Notes: generated from the sequence alone by a model not told the origin. Shown: positions 17,908-25,890, counted from the stretch's first letter. The stretch: DNA of 64,000 nt from Kribbella aluminosa (GCF_017876295.1 NZ_JAGINT010000002.1:3100001-3164000); one strand, 5' to 3'. Numbers and translations: made by a program.

Positions 17908-18323
17908 TGTACACGTACCAGGTCCAGGTCCGGTGGTCGGACATCGACTCGTACGACCACGTCAACAACGTCCGGTACTTCGACTACCTGCAGGAGGCGC
18001 GGATCGCGTTCCTCACGCAGCTGATGGCGGCGACCGGCGACTACTTCGAGCTGTACCCGTGCGTCCTGGCCAGCCAGACGGTGGACTACCTGCGCCCGAT
18101 CCTGCTCCGGCATCCGCCGTACGACGTGGACGTGTGGATCGCCGCCGTCGGTACGTCGTCGTACACGCTCGGCTCGCGGATCGTCGACCGCAGCGGCGAG
18201 TCCGACGACGTGTACGCGAAGGCGGAGTCGGTGATCGTCGCCGTCGACGGTACGACGCAGGTGAAGCGGCCCCTCGGAGAGGCCGAAAAGGCAGCCCTGC
18301 TGAAGCACGTTGTGACTAGTTGA
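17907..18323 (+). CDS. Acyl-CoA thioesterase, 4HBT hot-dog fold (copy 2)
   Basis: A 138-residue 4HBT-type thioesterase with RWSDIDSYDHVNNVRYFDYL as the active-site segment (Asp retained). It overlaps the upstream paralogue by the single base of TGATG, so re-initiation is likely. The two proteins share the HVNN and YFDYLQ/YVDYLQ blocks, which indicates tandem duplication; the rest has diverged, so different substrates or a heteromer are possible. Confidence 0.9.
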   Translation: MYTYQVQVRWSDIDSYDHVNNVRYFDYLQEARIAFLTQLMAATGDYFELYPCVLASQTVDYLRPILLRHPPYDVDVWIAAVGTSSYTLGSRIVDRSGESDDVYAKAESVIVAVDGTTQVKRPLGEAEKAALLKHVVTS

Positions 18324-18338
18324 GAGACTAGATCCGAT

Positions 18339-18758
18339 ATGACTGAGCAGCAGAGCTTCTACGACGCCGTCGGTGGGGCGGACACCTTCCACCGTTTGGT
18401 GGCCGCGTTCTACCGCGGCGTTGCCGCCGACCCGGAGCTGCGGGCGATGTACCCGGAGGAGGATCTCGGCCCGGCCGAGGTGCGTTTCCGGATGTTCCTG
18501 GAGCAGTACTGGGGCGGCCCGAAGACGTACTCCGAGCAGCGCGGGCATCCCCGGCTGCGGATGCGGCACGCCCCGTTCGCCGTCACCCCGCGCGCCCGGG
18601 ACCTGTGGCTGGGCCACATGCGCGCCGCGCTGGACGAGATCGCCCTGACACCGGAACAGGACGAGCAGATCTGGAACTACATGGTGATGGCCGCGCAGAG
18701 CATGGTGAACACCGACGAACCGCAGTACCCGGGCGCGATCGACGTGTCCGGCCGCTGA
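18339..18758 (+). CDS. glbO: Group II truncated haemoglobin
   Basis: A 139-residue 2-over-2 globin of the trHbO group. It has TFHRLVAAFYRGVAADPELRAMYP at helices B-C, then GGPKTYSEQRGHPRLRMRH, which contains the proximal His F8 region, and W in LWLGHM at G8, the conserved distal tryptophan of group II. It binds O2 and probably takes part in NO or peroxide chemistry. The gene order near pepN and the thioesterase matches mycobacterial glbO (Rv2470). It begins 15 bases after the thioesterase stop, so it may be co-transcribed. Confidence 0.9.
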   Translation: MTEQQSFYDAVGGADTFHRLVAAFYRGVAADPELRAMYPEEDLGPAEVRFRMFLEQYWGGPKTYSEQRGHPRLRMRHAPFAVTPRARDLWLGHMRAALDEIALTPEQDEQIWNYMVMAAQSMVNTDEPQYPGAIDVSGR

Positions 18759-18784
18759 ACCTCTTCTAAGGAGACAACACGAGC

Positions 18785-19213
18785 ATGGCTACCACTCGTA
18801 CGGCGAAGGCGCACTGGGAAGGCTCGCTGATGGAGGGCGCCGGCCAGGTCGCCCTGGAGTCCTCCGGTGTCGGCACCTACGACGTCACCTGGGCCTCCCG
18901 CGCGAACGACGCCAACGGCAAGACCAGCCCGGAAGAGCTGATCGCGGCCGCGCACTCGACCTGCTTCTCGATGGCGCTGTCGCACGCGCTGGCCGGTGCG
19001 GGCAAGCCGCCGGCGTCGATCGACACCCAGGCCGACGTGACCTTCCAGCCGGGTGAGGGCATCACCGGCATCAAGCTGTCCGTGAACGGCAACGTGCCCG
19101 GCCTGACCGCCGACGAGTTCGCCGAGTTCGCCGAGGGCGCGAAGAAGAACTGCCCGGTCTCGCAGGCGCTGTCCGCCGTCCCGATCACGCTGGACGTCAC
19201 CTTCACCGCCTGA
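18785..19213 (+). CDS. OsmC-family peroxiredoxin
   Basis: A 142-residue OsmC-type protein that reduces organic hydroperoxides with a paired cysteine active site: first Cys in AAHSTCFSMALSHAL (about 60) and second in KKNCPVSQALSAVP (about 124). TSPEELIAAAHSTC is the family signature. AAGGAG lies upstream of the ATG. It follows the truncated haemoglobin gene closely, an arrangement that fits shared oxidative or nitrosative stress roles. A strong hairpin terminates it. Confidence 0.9.
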   Translation: MATTRTAKAHWEGSLMEGAGQVALESSGVGTYDVTWASRANDANGKTSPEELIAAAHSTCFSMALSHALAGAGKPPASIDTQADVTFQPGEGITGIKLSVNGNVPGLTADEFAEFAEGAKKNCPVSQALSAVPITLDVTFTA

Positions 19214-19226
19214 GCTGTGATGGAGC

Positions 19227-19254
19227 AGTGCCCCGGCGTGCGCGCCGGGGCACT
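19227..19254. terminator. Bidirectional hairpin between osmC-type and chitinase genes
   Basis: AGTGCCCCGGCG and CGCCGGGGCACT form a perfect 12-base-pair stem closed by the tetraloop TGCG, followed by CTTGTG. It sits between convergent genes. Confidence 0.85.
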
Positions 19255-19261
19255 CTTGTGT

Positions 19262-20263
19262 TCAGCGCCGGTACTGCGCGATCACCTTCGTGAAGTCGTA
19301 CGCGTTCTGCGAGATCCCGCTGCACGAGTCGCCGTCCGTGTTGCCGCCGCCGCACGACCGGTCGCGATTGACAGCCCAGAACGTGAAGCGGGCCAGGTGG
19401 TGCTGCTGCGCGTACGAGAGCAACGTCTTGAAGTCGGACAGCCGGACGGTCTCGCCGGAGTCGTCGGTCTTGCCGTTCATCGACGAGATGCCCATGTGCC
19501 GGTACGCCTCGTCGTCGGAGTAGCCGTACGCGCTCTTCAGCCGGGCCTTGAGCCCTTCCTCCGCCTGCTTGGTGAGCGTGGCCATGGTGGTCGAGCCGCC
19601 GCCGAAGTCGAACGGCATCAGCACCCAGCCGTCGTTGGCCAGCCCGGCGGCCGCGCCCTTCTTGATCAGGTCGACCCCCGAGGCGTCCGGGCCGCCCTGG
19701 TCGGTGCCCATCGTGATGTACGTCGTGATGCCCGGGTTCTTGCTCTTGACGATCTTCAGCGCGCTGACCACCCGCTGCCGGGCGGCCGAGCTGTGGAACT
19801 CGGTGTCCTCGATGTCGATGTCGATCGCCTTCAGCTGGTAGGCGTCGATCACCTTCTGGTACGCGCCGGCCAGCGCCGAGGCCGAGCCGCACTTCTCGCC
19901 GAGCTTGTTGCCGGACCAGCCGCCGAACGACGGGATCACGTCGCCGCCGGCCGCCCGGATGCTGTTGATCGCGGACTGGTCGGACCCGCCGGTCAGCGGC
20001 CGGCTGCCGTCCCACTTCGGGTTGCAGCCGCCGTCGGACAGGACGAACGCCAGCGTGAACCACTTGTTCCCGGCGGCCTTCATCACGTCGGCCGGCTTCT
20101 GCGGGTTCCCCCAGCCGAGATACAGGTACGGCGCCGCGGGCATCGCCGCCGCGTCGGCAGCCTGTACCTGCGGGCTGCTCACCGGCCGGGTACTCGCCTG
20201 CGCGACGGACGCGACACCGGTCGCCAGACACGCGGCGGTCACCGCGCTCACGAGGATCTTCAT
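19262..20263 (-). CDS. Secreted GH18 chitinase-like glycosidase
   Basis: A 333-residue exported protein: signal peptide in residues 1-24 (MKILVSAVTAACLATGVASVAQA), then a GH18 barrel. The catalytic strand reads KAIDIDIEDTE, which supplies the last three acidic residues of DxxDxDxE, including the presumed acid Glu, while the first Asp position is Lys. There is no carbohydrate-binding module. Barrel landmarks include YLYLGWGNP and VIPSFGGWSG. Probably extracellular breakdown of chitin or related GlcNAc polymers. The dyad TAGGAA-GGT-TTCCTA 41-55 bases upstream is a candidate operator. Confidence 0.85.
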   Translation of the reverse strand: MKILVSAVTAACLATGVASVAQASTRPVSSPQVQAADAAAMPAAPYLYLGWGNPQKPADVMKAAGNKWFTLAFVLSDGGCNPKWDGSRPLTGGSDQSAINSIRAAGGDVIPSFGGWSGNKLGEKCGSASALAGAYQKVIDAYQLKAIDIDIEDTEFHSSAARQRVVSALKIVKSKNPGITTYITMGTDQGGPDASGVDLIKKGAAAGLANDGWVLMPFDFGGGSTTMATLTKQAEEGLKARLKSAYGYSDDEAYRHMGISSMNGKTDDSGETVRLSDFKTLLSYAQQHHLARFTFWAVNRDRSCGGGNTDGDSCSGISQNAYDFTKVIAQYRR

Positions 20264-20303
20264 GACTCTCCTTGGATCGGGGCGGTCAGAGTCTTCGAAT
20301 CAA

Positions 20304-20318
20304 TAGGAAGGTTTCCTA
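20304..20318. promoter_or_regulatory. Dyad upstream of the chitinase gene
   Basis: TAGGAA-GGT-TTCCTA, six-base perfect arms, just upstream of the minus-strand chitinase start. Placement suggests control of chitinase transcription; the binding protein is unknown. Confidence 0.5.
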
Positions 20319-20401
20319 ATGATTCTGCTCGATCATGACGCCCGGCCTACGCCACGTCAACAGCTGATTTCTCTGTCGGTGCCGCGCGGCAGACTGCGCG
20401 C

Positions 20402-20819
20402 ATGGTTGATGACCTGCTCGAGAACCACCTCGCCTTTGCCGAGGCGTTCGCGGAGGTGCAGAGCGCCGCGTTCCTCGAGGAGGGGGAGCCGGACTGCGAC
20501 TGGTGGCGCCAGATGTTCGGCGAGCGGGCCGTGCAGAACTACGCGGCGCCGGACCAGTACCTGCTGCGCGTCGACGGCGACCCGGCATCGATCACGCTCG
20601 TACTACGGACCGACTCCGGTCGTCGGCGTCTACGCGGTCGCCACGAAACCGCAGTACCGCGGCCGCGGACTCGCCACCAGCTTGCTCGCCCAGGTGCGAC
20701 GTGACGCGGCCGGCAGACGGCTCACACTGCAGGTGGTCGAGGGCTCGGACGCCGAGCGGCTCTACCTCAATGCCGGTTTTCGTCCTGCGTACCGGTCGCC
20801 GCCTCTTCGTCGGCCTTAG
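20402..20819 (+). pseudogene. Frameshifted GNAT acetyltransferase
   Basis: Two overlapping frames encode one GNAT protein. The N-terminal half starts at ATG 20402 (MVDDLLENHLAFAEAFAEVQ) and keeps sense to ITLVLRT near 20620. The acetyl-CoA-binding half then continues in another frame as VVGVYAVATKPQYRGRGLATSLLAQV and SDAERLYLNAGF to the stop at 20819. A net one-base (or two-base) shift at about 20605-20630 separates them. The protein also ends soon after the LYLNAGF block, slightly shorter than usual, and its tail overlaps the convergent MscS gene. Either a decayed gene or a sequencing error. Confidence 0.75.
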
Positions 20820-21540
20820 CCTCGTCCCTTTCGGTGGCGGAGCCGACGCCGGAGGGCGAGGTGCTGTTCGGGTCGCGGGTGGTCAGGTTGCCGATCCGGA
20901 CGACCTCGCCGTTGCGGACGTACCAGGTGGTGCCGTCCTCGCCACGCAGGGTGGTGATCCGCAGGCCGACCGCGACCACGGTCCCGGTTGCCTTCTCCAT
21001 GTCGATCAGGTCGCCGACGCCGTACTGGTCCTCGAAGATCATGAACACGCCGGCCAGGAAGTCCTTCACCAGCGTCTGCGCGCCGAAGCCGAGCGCGACG
21101 CCGATGATGCTCGCGGAGGCGATCACCGGCAGGATGTTGAACCCGAGCTCGGCGAGCACCATCACCACGAGGACGGCGCTGAGCACGATCGTCACGGTGC
21201 TGGTCAGCAGCGACGCGATCGTCTCCGCGCGCTGCGCCCGGCGTTCGTTGGCGAGGGTGTTCTCGACGAACTCCTGGCCGCGCTTGGACTTCGCCAGTAC
21301 GCCGGCCACCGCGCCGCTCCCGGTCCGCCGGGCGAACCGGCGGATGAGCTTGTGCAGCACCCACCGGAGCACGAAGAAGCCGATGATCAGTCCGGCGATC
21401 CGGGCCGGTACGACGACGATCTGATCGGTCATCTCCAGCTTGCCGTCGGAGCCCGTCCGGAAGAAGGTCGGGAAGGAGCTCGGCAGCGAAAACAGGGGGT
21501 GACTGACTAGGGACACAAGGTAGTTGGTCAGAATAGGCAT
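20767..21540 (-). CDS. MscS-type mechanosensitive channel
   Basis: A 257-residue small-conductance mechanosensitive channel. About three membrane segments are visible: IVVVPARIAGLIIGFFVLRWV, the stretch TSTVTIVLSAVLVVMVLAELG, and the pore-lining helix ILPVIASASIIGVALGFGAQTLVKDFLAG with its glycine/alanine packing. The beta domain follows (DQYGVGDLIDMEKATGTV, TTWYVRNGEVVRIGNL). The cytoplasmic C-terminal domain is nearly absent, replaced by a charged tail. It releases solutes on osmotic downshock. ATG 21540 is chosen over an upstream TTG. Its 3' end overlaps the frameshifted GNAT gene by 53 bases. Confidence 0.9.
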   Translation of the reverse strand: MPILTNYLVSLVSHPLFSLPSSFPTFFRTGSDGKLEMTDQIVVVPARIAGLIIGFFVLRWVLHKLIRRFARRTGSGAVAGVLAKSKRGQEFVENTLANERRAQRAETIASLLTSTVTIVLSAVLVVMVLAELGFNILPVIASASIIGVALGFGAQTLVKDFLAGVFMIFEDQYGVGDLIDMEKATGTVVAVGLRITTLRGEDGTTWYVRNGEVVRIGNLTTRDPNSTSPSGVGSATERDEAKADEEAATGTQDENRH

Positions 21541-21584
21541 CTCGCCGCCTGATGTTAGTAGGGCTGACAAGGAGAAGCGATCGC

Positions 21585-22598
21585 ATGTCGAGCCGGCTGG
21601 ACGACGAGCTTTCCAGGCTCGTGAGCGCTGGTGTGCTCCGCCAGTACCAGGCCGACTCGATCCGGGACGCCGCCGACGCGGAGATCGGCGCGGCGCTCGC
21701 GGACCCGGGCCGGCCGCGGCCGTCCAAGGACCCCGCCGAGCCCGCGGAACCTGAGACGGCCAAGCGGAAGACGCCGCCGATAGCGGTCCATACCAACGCC
21801 CTCGTCGAGGTTCTCGGGTACGTCGGCGGCGCGCTGCTGCTCGGCGCCGTGGCGCTCCTGACCTTGGCGAACTGGGGTGAAATGGGGCGTGCGGCGCGGA
21901 TCAGCACCGGTACGACGGCCGCCGTCGTACTGCTCGGTGCCGCCGTCGTTCTGGCCGTGCTGGGACGTCGTGCGCAGCTGAGTGCGGCGCTCGCTTCGCT
22001 GGGGTGCTGCGTGGCCGGGTTCGCGACGTTCGTGGCCGTCGAGGGGGAAGCCGGGCGGGTCGCCGGTGTGCTCGTCGCGCTCGCGCTGGCGGCCGGCGGA
22101 CTGTGGTGGCTGAAGGAGTCGTCGTTGCTGGTGGCAACGTTCGGGATCCTGGCCGTCGGTGTGCTGGTGATCACCTCGGACGTCCTGACTCCGGACGCCG
22201 GGTCAGCCGCGAACAGCGCGGGGATCGCCGGCACCGGGTTCATCATCGTGGCGTTCGCGTTCGCGATGCTCGGCCTGGTTCGCGATCAGGTGACATCGTG
22301 GTCACTCGCCGGAGCCGCGATGTTCAGCTCGTCGATCTGCTGGCTGGTGCAGGAGCGCGGAGAGATCATGGCGCTGGCCGTCGGTACGGCGGGACCGGCC
22401 GCGCTGCTGGTCGCGTACGGGCGGACCCGGCGCTCGGCGTACGCCGTGGTGGGCTGCGCGATCCTCCTGGTGATCTGGCCGACGGCCCTGTACCAGCTGA
22501 CCGACAACCTCGGCGGCGTAGCGATCGGCCTGGTCGTCGCGAGCGGCGTACTGCTCCTGGCGGTCGTCATGCTGAGCCGCCGCCGTTCGAACGAGTAA
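21585..22598 (+). CDS. Polytopic membrane protein (DUF2157-like)
   Basis: A 337-residue membrane protein. Residues 1-75 form a soluble N-terminal region with short helices (LSRLVSAGVLRQYQADSI), like the N-terminal part of DUF2157 proteins; the rest is about ten hydrophobic segments rich in Ala, Gly, Leu and Val, beginning VLGYVGGALLLGAVALLTLANWGE. AAGGAG precedes the ATG. Function unknown. It is divergent from the MscS gene, 45 bases between starts. Confidence 0.75.
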   Translation: MSSRLDDELSRLVSAGVLRQYQADSIRDAADAEIGAALADPGRPRPSKDPAEPAEPETAKRKTPPIAVHTNALVEVLGYVGGALLLGAVALLTLANWGEMGRAARISTGTTAAVVLLGAAVVLAVLGRRAQLSAALASLGCCVAGFATFVAVEGEAGRVAGVLVALALAAGGLWWLKESSLLVATFGILAVGVLVITSDVLTPDAGSAANSAGIAGTGFIIVAFAFAMLGLVRDQVTSWSLAGAAMFSSSICWLVQERGEIMALAVGTAGPAALLVAYGRTRRSAYAVVGCAILLVIWPTALYQLTDNLGGVAIGLVVASGVLLLAVVMLSRRRSNE

Positions 22599-22651
22599 CG
22601 CAACGCGCGCCGTTTGGCCGTACCTGCGGTTGATACGGCAGACTCGCTGGG

Positions 22652-24769
22652 GTGACAGCTCCCACTCCGGCCCTTGTCGAGCTTGCAGTCGCCCATGGCG
22701 TGGCCACGGAGTACTGGAACTGGCAAGGCGAGCACGTGGTCGTCTCCACCGAGGTCGTGTCCGAGGTGCTCGCTGCGCTCGGTGTCGACGCGTCTACACC
22801 GCAGAAGGCCGTCCTCGCGCTCGCTGAGCATCAGCTGGCGCGCTGGCGCCGTACGCTGCCTGCCACCGTGGTGATGCGTGAGGGTTGGACGCCTTGGTTC
22901 GCCGTACACCTGCCGCACGGGTCTGCGGCCGAGGTGTGGGTGGACCTCGAGGACGGCGGTCACCGGCGGGACCTCCCGCAGCAGGACCATTGGGTCGAGC
23001 CGGAGTGGATCGACGGCGTACAGGTCGGTGAGGCGACGTTCCAGCTGCCCGGAGACCTGCCGCTCGGCTACCACCGGTTGTGCGCGCGGGTCGGCACCAA
23101 CCCGGAGATCTCGGTCAGCACGCTGATCGTCACGCCGCGGAAGCTGGAGCCCGAGAAGCTGCCCCGCACGTGGGGCTGGGTCCTCCAGCTGTACTCCGTG
23201 CGCTCCCGGCGCTCGTGGGGTATCGGCGACCTCCACGACCTGGGTGACCTGGCTGCGTGGTCAGCGCACGACCTGGGGGCTGGCTTCGTCCTGGTGAACC
23301 CCTTGCACGCTGCCGAGCTGGCCGGCCGTATGGAGCCCTCGCCGTACCTCCCGGCGTCACGGCGGTTCGGGAACCCGATCTACCTGCGCATCGAGGACAT
23401 CGACGAGTACGGCGACCTCACGCCGATGGAGCGCGACCAGGTACGGGCGTTGGCGCTGCAGGTGCGGGCGCTGAGTGAGGACTCGACCGCGCTCGACCGG
23501 GACACCGTCTGGGCCGCGAAGCGTGAGGCGCTCCAGGTGCTGTTCCGCGTGCAGCCGTCGGTAGGGCGGATCGCGGAGTACGGCGCGTACTGCGACCGTG
23601 AGAGTCAGGGGCTGATCGACTTCGCGACCTGGGCCGCGATCGCCGACGTCCACGGCCCCGAATGGAGCAAGTGGCCGGAGGAACTGCAGGAGCCGACGAC
23701 CCCGGCTGTTGTTGCCTTCCGCAATGAAAACCCGGATGCGGTCGAGTTCCACTGCTGGCTGCAGTGGCAGCTGGACGAGCAGCTCGGGCGCACGCAGGCT
23801 CGGGCGAAGGCCGCCGGGATGGCCCTGGGCGTCGTACACGACCTGGCGGTCGGTGTGCATCCAGACGGCGCCGACGCCTGGGCCTTGCAGCACGTGCTCG
23901 CGAAGAACATCCACGTAGGCGCTCCGCCGGACGCGTTCAACCAGCAGGGACAGGACTGGTCGCAGCCGCCGTGGAGGCCTAACGCGCTGGCCGAGACCGG
24001 GTACGCCGCCTGGCGCGACCTGGTACGGGCGGTGATGCGGCACGGTGGCGGGCTGCGGATCGACCACATCCTCGGCATGTTCCGGCTGTGGTGGGTCGCG
24101 TCGCCGGAGCGGCCTACCGAGGGCACGTACGTGCGGTACGACCACGAGGCGCTGGTGGGCATCCTGGTGCTGGAGGCGCAGCGTGCCGGGGTCACCGTGA
24201 TCGGTGAGGACCTGGGCACCGTGGAGCCGTGGGTGCGCGACTACCTCACCGAACGCGGCGTTCTTGGTACGTCAGTGCTCTGGTTCGAGCGGGACGCGAA
24301 TGGCAAGCCCCTGGCTCCGGAGCGGTGGCGGGAGCTGTGCCTGGCCACCGTCACGACGCATGACCTGCCGCCGACGGCCGGGTACCTGGCCGGCGACCAC
24401 GTGCAGCTACGGAACCGGCTAGGCCTGCTCGCTCGACCCGTGGCCGAAGAGCTCGCTGTTGACGAGGCGGACCGCGATGCGTGGCTCAACGCGCTCCGTG
24501 AGCGTCACCTGCTCAGCAACACCGACGGGGACGTCGAGCGGATCGTCGAGGCGTTGCACCGGTACGTCGCGCACACGCCGGCGAAGCTGGTCGGTGTCGC
24601 GCTGACCGACGCCGTGGGCGAGCGCCGTACGCAGAATCAGCCGGGCACCACCGACGAATACCCGAACTGGCGGGTGCCGCTCGGCGGACCCGAGGGAGAG
24701 CCGGTCCTGGTCGAGGATCTGCCCAACAACCTGCGCCTGCGCCGGCTGATCGGAGCGCTCAACATCTAG
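22652..24769 (+). CDS. malQ: 4-alpha-glucanotransferase (amylomaltase)
   Basis: A 705-residue GH77 disproportionating enzyme that transfers 1,4-alpha-glucan segments in maltodextrin/glycogen metabolism. The catalytic nucleophile Asp is in GGLRIDHILGMFR, the acid/base Glu in VIGEDLGTVEPW, and the third Asp in TTHDLPPTAGY. The N-terminal 130 residues are the extra beta domains seen in long actinobacterial MalQ (E. coli-like size). GTG start; no strong ribosome-binding site is seen. Cytosolic and apparently monocistronic. Confidence 0.93.
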   Translation: MTAPTPALVELAVAHGVATEYWNWQGEHVVVSTEVVSEVLAALGVDASTPQKAVLALAEHQLARWRRTLPATVVMREGWTPWFAVHLPHGSAAEVWVDLEDGGHRRDLPQQDHWVEPEWIDGVQVGEATFQLPGDLPLGYHRLCARVGTNPEISVSTLIVTPRKLEPEKLPRTWGWVLQLYSVRSRRSWGIGDLHDLGDLAAWSAHDLGAGFVLVNPLHAAELAGRMEPSPYLPASRRFGNPIYLRIEDIDEYGDLTPMERDQVRALALQVRALSEDSTALDRDTVWAAKREALQVLFRVQPSVGRIAEYGAYCDRESQGLIDFATWAAIADVHGPEWSKWPEELQEPTTPAVVAFRNENPDAVEFHCWLQWQLDEQLGRTQARAKAAGMALGVVHDLAVGVHPDGADAWALQHVLAKNIHVGAPPDAFNQQGQDWSQPPWRPNALAETGYAAWRDLVRAVMRHGGGLRIDHILGMFRLWWVASPERPTEGTYVRYDHEALVGILVLEAQRAGVTVIGEDLGTVEPWVRDYLTERGVLGTSVLWFERDANGKPLAPERWRELCLATVTTHDLPPTAGYLAGDHVQLRNRLGLLARPVAEELAVDEADRDAWLNALRERHLLSNTDGDVERIVEALHRYVAHTPAKLVGVALTDAVGERRTQNQPGTTDEYPNWRVPLGGPEGEPVLVEDLPNNLRLRRLIGALNI

Positions 24770-24792
24770 CTTTCCGTGTCCACCTGCTCACG

Positions 24793-24830
24793 AACCGTTG
24801 ACAATAGATTTGAACGGTTGTTTTCTATTG
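24793..24830 (+). promoter_or_regulatory. Two interleaved perfect inverted repeats in a leader/promoter
   Basis: AACCGTT (24793-24799) pairs with AACGGTT (24813-24819); CAATAGA (24802-24808) pairs with TCTATTG (24824-24830). The arms alternate, so the two hairpins exclude each other or form a pseudoknot. TTGACA at 24798-24803 could be a -35 element. Located 58 bases before the small exported protein gene. Confidence 0.55.
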
Positions 24831-24887
24831 AGCAGGAGAGGCGCCCTTCCTTCACTGTCCACCGCCCCAACAGTGCAAGGAGATCGC

Positions 24888-25121
24888 ATGCTGCGGATAC
24901 GCAAGTTCAGCATGGCCGGGATCGCCGTCGGCGCGCTCGCGCTGACGGTCTGTACGTCGGTACCGCTGACCGTCACGATGAACGGCAGCCGGCCGCCGAG
25001 CGACGTCGCCCATCCGGGGACCATCCCGTCCGGCCGGTCCGGGCGGCACATGATCCTCGCGGTCTGGACGATCGCCGACACCGGCAACGCCTTCTACCAG
25101 TGCTCGGACGTTAGTTTCTGA
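24888..25121 (+). CDS. Small exported protein, unknown function
   Basis: A 77-residue protein with a basic start (MLRIRKFSM) and a hydrophobic segment AGIAVGALALTVCTSVPLTV, hence a signal peptide or single membrane anchor; the remaining 45 residues are polar and end NAFYQCSDVSF. AAGGAG is six bases before the ATG and third codon positions are nearly all G or C, both of which support a real gene. I do not recognise the family. Upstream lie two interleaved inverted repeats, and downstream another small secreted protein with a structured leader. Confidence 0.6.
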   Translation: MLRIRKFSMAGIAVGALALTVCTSVPLTVTMNGSRPPSDVAHPGTIPSGRSGRHMILAVWTIADTGNAFYQCSDVSF

Positions 25122-25160
25122 TTCAATCTGACGTTTCGCCAATATCTTTCGCGGGAAGTT

Positions 25161-25195
25161 CACTCCTTGAAAAACCGCCCCGTTTTCAAGGAGTG
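25161..25195 (+). promoter_or_regulatory. Hairpin burying the ribosome-binding site of the next gene
   Basis: CACTCCTTGAAAA (25161-25173) and TTTTCAAGGAGTG (25183-25195) form a perfect 13-base-pair stem with a nine-base C-rich loop. The right arm contains AAGGAG, seven bases before the ATG at 25201, so the ribosome-binding site is paired in the folded mRNA. No U tract follows, which argues against a terminator. Confidence 0.7.
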
Positions 25196-25200
25196 TCCCC

Positions 25201-25701
25201 ATGAAATCAGTGCTCCGACGTGTCCTCGTACCGCTCGTCGCCGTCGTCGCCGGTCTGCTGCCCGGTGTGGTGGTGGTCGAACAGGCCTCTGCCTTGACCA
25301 AGATGACGCACGCCCAGGCGACCGCGATCTTCAGCGCCACCGGCATCACCTGGTCGTCCAGTGGCAACTGCTCGAACCGCAATGTCGCGAGCTGTACGTC
25401 GTTCGACCAGATCAACGACAGCACCGTGTACGGCGTTCGTACGCTCAAGAACGCGAGCGGATGCGCGATCAACATCACCGGCGGGACCGAGACCGGGCAT
25501 GCCAGCGGTACGTACAGCCACTGGAACGGGTACAAGGTCGACCTCGGGAAGAACACCTGCATCACGAACTACATCCACGGGTTCACCCGGATCGCGAACC
25601 GCGGCGACGGCTACCCGCAGTGGCAGTCCGGCGCCGGCAACATCTACGCGGACGAGGGCAGCCACTGGGACGTCACGTACTACAACTGCGGAGGTTGCTG
25701 A
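25201..25701 (+). CDS. Secreted protein with M15-peptidase-like motifs
   Basis: A 166-residue exported protein: signal peptide to about residue 31 (cleavage after QASA), leaving a mature domain with six Cys. The segment SHWNGYKVDL resembles the SxHxxGxAxD zinc-binding element of M15-type peptidoglycan peptidases, and EGSHWDV near the C terminus resembles the ExxH(W) element, so a zinc-dependent cell-wall peptidase is possible. This is motif-level inference; an inactive or structural role cannot be excluded. Translation is probably controlled by the hairpin that covers its ribosome-binding site. Confidence 0.65.
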   Translation: MKSVLRRVLVPLVAVVAGLLPGVVVVEQASALTKMTHAQATAIFSATGITWSSSGNCSNRNVASCTSFDQINDSTVYGVRTLKNASGCAINITGGTETGHASGTYSHWNGYKVDLGKNTCITNYIHGFTRIANRGDGYPQWQSGAGNIYADEGSHWDVTYYNCGGC

Positions 25702-25790
25702 ACAGCACAAAAACAGCCGCGCTCCGCGCGGGTTTGTCGCGAGGGCTGCGGGTGGTTGCTGAACTGAACAAAACAGCCGCGCTCCGCGAG
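25693..25790. repeat. Two direct copies of a GC-rich hairpin unit after the secreted gene
   Basis: A unit starting GGTTGCTGAAC and continuing through ACAGCCGCGCTCCGCG occurs at 25693-25731 and 25754-25790, with a few changes. Copy 1 contains the stem CCGCGC-TCC-GCGCGG followed by GTTTGT and can end the upstream transcript. The rest of the gap up to 25890 is G/T-rich and holds no gene. Confidence 0.65.
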
Positions 25791-25890
25791 GGGCTGCGGC
25801 GGGGGTTGTTGGGAGGTGTGGTGGGAGGGGGTGTTGGCTTGGTGGTGGCCCCTCGGTTGTGGTGGTGGTGTGACGTACTAGGCTGCGGGC

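Noticed and set aside
25161..25195. Terminator for the small exported protein gene
   Set aside because: No U tract follows and the arm includes the next gene's ribosome-binding site, so translational control fits better.
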